Below the pieces are notes generated by a model. That model saw nothing but the letters and a program-made list of their open reading frames with translations, was not told the origin of the DNA and made no database searches. From NCBI GenBank assembly GCA_030610995.1, contig JAUWQO010000016.1, positions 1 to 36,446 on the forward strand: DNA of 36,446 nt. The letters run 5' to 3'. This DNA is from Desulfobacterales bacterium (lineage in GTDB: Bacteria > Desulfobacterota > Desulfobacteria > Desulfobacterales > ETH-SRB1). The position numbers and the translations under genes were made by a program. Below, piece by piece: positions 32,637 through 36,446 of the stretch. The first letter of the stretch is position 1. Each line of letters opens with the position of its first letter.

Positions 32637-35291
32637 ATGACTAAAGAACAAAAATTTTTCAAAGCGCTTCAGGATATATTTATTGGGGCAAAAATTGAAG
32701 GCGAAGGCGGTTTTATCAATTTAATGCGGATAAAGTCCAGTTATTATTCGCAAATAGAAAAACTGCTTAAAGATGATATTGATAACGCTCTGGAAAAATA
32801 TCCCAAATTCAGGGAAGAGCTTTTTGACAAGCTGTATTCTTTTTTCAGCCGTTATTTTACTGAAAGCGGATCTATTTATTTTAACTCCACTCCTTTTCAT
32901 AACAATATTTACGAAAAGGTTTATACAGATGAAAAAGATGTCATTCTTTTTTGGAAAACTCAGATGCTCTACTATGTCAAAACCGACAGGATTTTTCGTA
33001 GTATGCCGGTAGAGTTTGAGGGCATTAAATTTTATTTTGACGCAAAAAGCATTGAAAACAAAAAGGCAAATGAAAAGAGGTCTCTTGTTTTTGAATTAAA
33101 AAAGGTCAGAGAAGATGGGACAATTGCTTTTGATGTGGCATATTCTGAAAGAGGACGAAAGACAAAAACAGATGAGATATTAAGAGCACTAAAAAAGAAA
33201 GGCGTTGCGATAAAAGAGGAGGAATTAGAAAAAGCTTTTCGTGTTTTCGGCAAGCAGTCTGAAGTAGATTTTTTTATTAATAAAAACGCCAGAGCATTTT
33301 TGCAAGAGCAGTTTAAACTTTGGAGCTATCAATATTTTTGGGAGGGGGCTAAAGAATGGTCTGCTGAAAGAGTGGATCAATTGCAAATCCTAAAAAATAT
33401 CGCTTTTAAGGTTACTGATTTTATCAGTCAGTTTGAAGATGAGCTGGTAAAGATATGGAACAAACCGAAATTTGTGCGAAACAGCAATTATGTGATTACG
33501 CTGGACAGGATTCTTTCCGCCTGTCATTGCGAAGAACCCGCCAATTCGGCGGATAAATTCCTCGACGACGAAGCAATCTCGTTGATAGAAAAAATACTAA
33601 AAACCAAAGGAATAAAAGAGCAGATAAAAGAGTGGCAGGAATTAGGAATTGTAGATGAAAGTTTTAAAGTAAAAGATGTTTTTGAAACTGATTTAACGGG
33701 AACATATTTAGCAAAGAAATACGAGTATCTGCCGATTGATACAAAGTATTTCAAAGAGTTAGAGTTTGAAATATTGGCTTTATTTGATGATTTGGACAAT
33801 CAATTAGACGGCTGGCTGATTAAAAGTGAAAACTATCAGGCTTTAAATACAATTTTGCCGAAGTTTAAGAAAAAAGTGCAATCTTGTTATATTGATCCTC
33901 CGTATAATACAGGTAGCGACGAATTTATATATATGGACAAGTATAAAGAATCTACATGGCTTTCAATGATCAAAGACAGACTTAATATAGGATCACAATT
34001 TATTAAAGCCTCCGGTAACATATGTTCAAGTATAAACGAAAATGAGCTTTATAGTTTAAAAATTGTACTGGACGATGTTTTTGCAGAGCAAAATTATCTC
34101 GCTAATTTTATTGTTAAAGTAAGACACGAAGAAAGAATTTTAAAAGGTGATAAGCCCGTTCATGAAGTTACTGAAAACTTATTATATTATAAAAAAACAG
34201 CAGATCACTTAATTAAAAAAAAGGAAGTTGATAATTCTAGTGTCGATGAATACATCTGGGAGGTAAATGAATTAAAAAAATGTTCATACAATGTGAATTG
34301 GGGAGGTAAAAAAGTTGAGATTTTTAAGCCAGCAGATTTTGAATTCACAAAAGATAAGCCGTCTGAGAATAGACTAAAACGTATAAATATTCGAGGTTCA
34401 ATAAGAGAGGGCAATTCCAGCGGTAGGTTTTATGTTAGGCACTTAGAACCAAACTTTGAGAAATATAGAGGACATCTTTTTAAAGTATATGATATGGGAA
34501 TAGATCAATTTCCGTATAGATACTTTTTTATTCCGGAGAATACATCTAAAAGAAAAAATGGAGATTATTTTCAAGGAATTCCAATCAACAGAGAGGATAT
34601 TAAAGAAGTACCATACCCAAACTTTTTTGATATGGTAGATGAATTTAATAGAACAGGTTATGAAGGTCCGAAATATTTTGGAAGTGGTAAAAAACCAGAA
34701 GCTTTTGTTAAAAAAGTGATAGAGCTTTCCAATATTGAAAAGAAAGGATTAATACTTGATTTCTTTTTGGGATCTGGGACCACAGTCGCTACTGCACATA
34801 AGTTAGGCTTAAAGTGGATTGGAATAGAAATGGGAAATTGCTTTTACCATACTGTACTGCATAGGATCAAAGAAATAGTAGCTGCGAAAGGAAATAATGA
34901 ACCCTGCGGAATCTCAAAAGAAGTTAAATGGAAAGGCGGCGGTTTTTTCAAATACTGCGAGCTTGAGCAATACGAAGAAACATTGGCAAACTGCAAATAT
35001 GCGGACGGTGATCTGTTTAATAAAGCAAGTGATAAAGCGTATCAGGATTATGTGTTTATGAAAGATGAAAAAATGCTTAATGCTTTGGAAATTGATTATA
35101 AAAATAATAAAGTAAAAGTAGATTTAACTAAACTTTACCCCGACATAGACATTGCTGAAACATTATCAAACCTTACTGGCAAATGGATAAAAATCATTAG
35201 AAAAGATGAAGTGGAATTTGTAGACGGGACAAAAATAAACACCAGGGATTTGGATTATAAGCTTATTAAGCCTCTAATCTGGTGGGAGTAA
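32637..35291 (+). CDS. mod: Type III restriction-modification methyltransferase (Mod)
   Basis: 884 residues. It should methylate adenine N6 in DNA. The catalytic DPPY motif is at 420-423 (CYIDPPYNTGSDEF), and the SAM-binding LDFFLGSGTT is at 708-716, after it; this order marks the beta class used by type III Mod enzymes. KKPEAFVKKVIEL (685-697) and WIGIEMG (727-733) support this. The ~390-residue N-terminal region is unusually long. Residues 296-317 (beginning CHCEEPANSADKFLDDEAIS) are the translation of a TCATTGCGAG-type repeat at 33522-33580, in frame, so the protein stays full length. The region 430-680 is the recognition domain. Downstream are a broken BRO-N gene and the start of a res gene, so the system is probably methylation only. 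Codons are visibly more A+T rich than in most genes here. Confidence 0.88.
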   Translation: MTKEQKFFKALQDIFIGAKIEGEGGFINLMRIKSSYYSQIEKLLKDDIDNALEKYPKFREELFDKLYSFFSRYFTESGSIYFNSTPFHNNIYEKVYTDEKDVILFWKTQMLYYVKTDRIFRSMPVEFEGIKFYFDAKSIENKKANEKRSLVFELKKVREDGTIAFDVAYSERGRKTKTDEILRALKKKGVAIKEEELEKAFRVFGKQSEVDFFINKNARAFLQEQFKLWSYQYFWEGAKEWSAERVDQLQILKNIAFKVTDFISQFEDELVKIWNKPKFVRNSNYVITLDRILSACHCEEPANSADKFLDDEAISLIEKILKTKGIKEQIKEWQELGIVDESFKVKDVFETDLTGTYLAKKYEYLPIDTKYFKELEFEILALFDDLDNQLDGWLIKSENYQALNTILPKFKKKVQSCYIDPPYNTGSDEFIYMDKYKESTWLSMIKDRLNIGSQFIKASGNICSSINENELYSLKIVLDDVFAEQNYLANFIVKVRHEERILKGDKPVHEVTENLLYYKKTADHLIKKKEVDNSSVDEYIWEVNELKKCSYNVNWGGKKVEIFKPADFEFTKDKPSENRLKRINIRGSIREGNSSGRFYVRHLEPNFEKYRGHLFKVYDMGIDQFPYRYFFIPENTSKRKNGDYFQGIPINREDIKEVPYPNFFDMVDEFNRTGYEGPKYFGSGKKPEAFVKKVIELSNIEKKGLILDFFLGSGTTVATAHKLGLKWIGIEMGNCFYHTVLHRIKEIVAAKGNNEPCGISKEVKWKGGGFFKYCELEQYEETLANCKYADGDLFNKASDKAYQDYVFMKDEKMLNALEIDYKNNKVKVDLTKLYPDIDIAETLSNLTGKWIKIIRKDEVEFVDGTKINTRDLDYKLIKPLIWWE
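33522..33580. repeat. TCATTGCGAA-type repeat inserted in frame in mod
   Basis: TGTCATTGCGAAGAACCCGC, an inner hairpin CCGCC-AATTC-GGCGG (33538-33552), and ACGAAGCAATCTC. It is like the element at 32354-32443. It carries no stop codon in this frame and adds about 20 residues to the protein. Confidence 0.85.
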
Positions 35292-35864
35292 ATTAAAGAT
35301 ATGAAAACAACAAAAATCGCTTTATTTAAAGGAAAAAAAATTAGAAAAATCATTCACAATAACGAATGGTGGTTTTCGGTGGTTGATGTAGTGCAAGCGT
35401 TAACCGATCAGTCTGATGATTATAAAGCTAGAAAGTACTGGAATAAACTTGCGCAAAGGTTGCGAGAAGAAGGAAGCGAAGTGGTGACAAATTGTCACCG
35501 TTTGAAATTATTGGCGCCAGACGGGAAAATGAGACAAACAGACTGCGCTGATACTGAAGGCATTTTCCGCATTATTCAATCCATTCCATCACCTAAAGCC
35601 GAACCATTTAAGCGCTGGTTGGCAAAAGTCGGTTATGAACGAGTACAGGAAATAGAAAATCCTGAACTGGCGACAAAACGAACGAGAATGCTATATAAAC
35701 TTAAGGGTTATAGCGATGATTGGATAGAAAAGCGAATGCGGGGCATTGCCATCCGCGAGGAATTGACCGATGAATGGAAAAAACGAGGCGCGCGGGAACA
35801 AAAAGACTACGAAATCTTAACCGCGGAAATTTCCAAAGCGACTTTTGGCGTAACGCCAGGCCAG

Positions 35865-35872
35865 TATATATA
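35865..35872 (+). repeat. (TA)4 tract at the BRO-N frameshift
   Basis: Four TA units lie exactly where the reading frame of the BRO-N gene is lost. Loss of two units or gain of one would restore it. Confidence 0.7.
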
Positions 35873-36118
35873 AGAAGATTAAGAGTTTGAAGCGGGAAAA
35901 TTTACGCGATCATATGGACGATTTGGAATTAATTTTTAGTATGCTGGGCGAGCGCGCCACCACGGAAATTCACCGTGTGGAAAATTCCAGGGGCGTGCCG
36001 AAATTGAAATCAGATGCTGTATCCGGCGGAGCTATTGCCGGCGGAGCAAGAAAAAAATTAGAAAAACGGCTTGGGAAGTCAATTGTTTCCAAAGAAAACT
36101 ATCTAAAAAATCCGCAAG

Positions 36119-36141
36119 ACCTGCCTCTCCGTCAGGCAGGT
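36119..36141. repeat. Short hairpin in the BRO-N tail
   Basis: ACCTGCCT (36119-36126), loop CTCCGTC, AGGCAGGT (36134-36141). It is read in frame as DLPLRQAG. This is another case of a palindromic unit tolerated in a protein end. Confidence 0.65.
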
Positions 36142-36164
36142 AAAAAATCGTTAAGCGATAAAAA

Positions 36165-36326
36165 ATGAAACTTTATTTGCAGTCAATAATTGACGATATT
36201 TCTTTTGATAGCTTGCCTCCAAAATGGCAAAATTTTGATTTGGCAAAATTTTCTAAAGACAAAACTCTGTTTGATTTTCAAAAACAAGGATTGCAAAACG
36301 TGCTTAAACTTACATTTCGCACTTAG
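36165..36326 (+). pseudogene. Start of type III restriction subunit (Res), truncated
   Basis: 53 codons. The ATG overlaps the stop of the BRO-N gene (ATGA). MKLYLQSIIDDISFDSLPPKWQNFDLA and KTLFDFQKQGLQNVLK match the N-terminus of type III Res-type helicase-nucleases, where the F-x2-Q-x2-GL(Q)N(A)LK segment is the Q-motif region before Walker A. After LKLTFRT the frame stops, and the rest of a ~900-residue enzyme is absent. Bases 36327-36446 show no continuation in any frame that I can see. Either the gene is cut by an inserted element or a deletion, or the sequence changes at the edge of the window. As shown, no restriction enzyme can be made. Confidence 0.7.
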
Positions 36327-36446
36327 GGAAATTAATTTTCCAGTTTTATACTGGATACCGGCTTAAATGCGCCTAACTGATTAATTTAACAACAAATAAA
36401 AAAATCTAGACTTTTTGTTTTAATTGTTCTATAACGTCCTAAAATA

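Larger units (their letters stand above)
35301..36168 (+). pseudogene. BRO-N domain (phage antirepressor-like) protein, split by a frameshift
   Basis: Two frames together restore one protein. 35301-35873 (190 codons) begins KIALFKGKKIRKIIHNNEWWFSVVDVVQALTD, the BRO-N DNA-binding domain found in phage antirepressors, and continues with TEGIFRIIQSIPSPKAEPFKRWLAKVGYERVQEIENPELA and the C-terminal SKATFGVTPGQY. There the frame stops at TAA, in the tract TATATATA (35865-35872). The +1 frame resumes with KKIKSLKRENLRDHMDDLELIFSMLGERATTEI and ends at 36168. Removing one or four bases, or adding two, in the tract joins them. The last part contains DLPLRQAG, made by the hairpin ACCTGCCT/AGGCAGGT (36119-36141). 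Such genes often lie in type III RM islands between mod and res. Broken or switchable; sequencing error is possible. Confidence 0.8.

Overview
The window reads as a chromosomal segment of an anaerobic, Desulfobacterota-like (deltaproteobacterial, probably Desulfobacterales) genome. This rests on gene content: a DASS/SLC13 anion carrier surrounded by two-component genes, an FGAM synthase with an N-terminal PurS-like extension and a separate PurQ, HflK/HflC, FmdB and DUF1015 proteins, and very many short palindromic intergenic elements. No phylogenetic marker was tested, so the assignment is inference.

Layout. (1) 1-191: end of a CBS-domain protein. (2) 478-9251, all on the minus strand: a signalling and transport block. 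In transcription order it holds a PAS histidine kinase, an NtrC-type sigma-54 activator, a degenerate receiver with a Cys4 tail, a receiver-only regulator, a small membrane protein, an SLC13 carrier, an unknown membrane-anchored exported protein and a second receiver-only regulator. (3) 9871-16547, plus strand: housekeeping genes dxr, rseP, purL (PurS-like fusion) and purQ, each bordered by inverted-repeat elements. (4) 16862-20526: a near-consensus sigma-54 promoter followed by four minor-pilin genes (GspH/FimT-, PilV-, PilW- and PilX-like). (5) 20537-28463, minus strand: an unknown exported protein, a LysM protein, groEL/groES with a strong terminator, an FmdB-type zinc ribbon, a HExxH protein, hflC and hflK. 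A 32-residue basic ribosomal-type protein (bS22/COX24-like) lies on the plus strand at 26182-26280. (6) 28642-31403: a DciA/DUF721 protein, a TrmN6-like methyltransferase and a DUF1015 protein. (7) 31712-32324: two tRNA-Ser genes (CGA and GGA) with a truncated four-helix-bundle (23S intervening-sequence type) gene between them. (8) 32637 to the end: remains of a type III restriction-modification island, with an intact-looking mod, a BRO-N gene broken by a frameshift in a TA tract, and the first 53 codons of res.

The most unusual feature is the repeat load. At least six families of 50-200 bp palindromic or MITE-like elements and several 7- and 8-bp tandem arrays fill nearly every intergenic space. 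Several have invaded gene ends or interiors. They supply the C-terminus of the NtrC protein, the last codons of a response regulator, the stop codon of the DUF1015 gene, an in-frame insertion of about 20 residues inside Mod, and a hairpin in the BRO gene tail. One family shows target-site duplications, so it was mobile.
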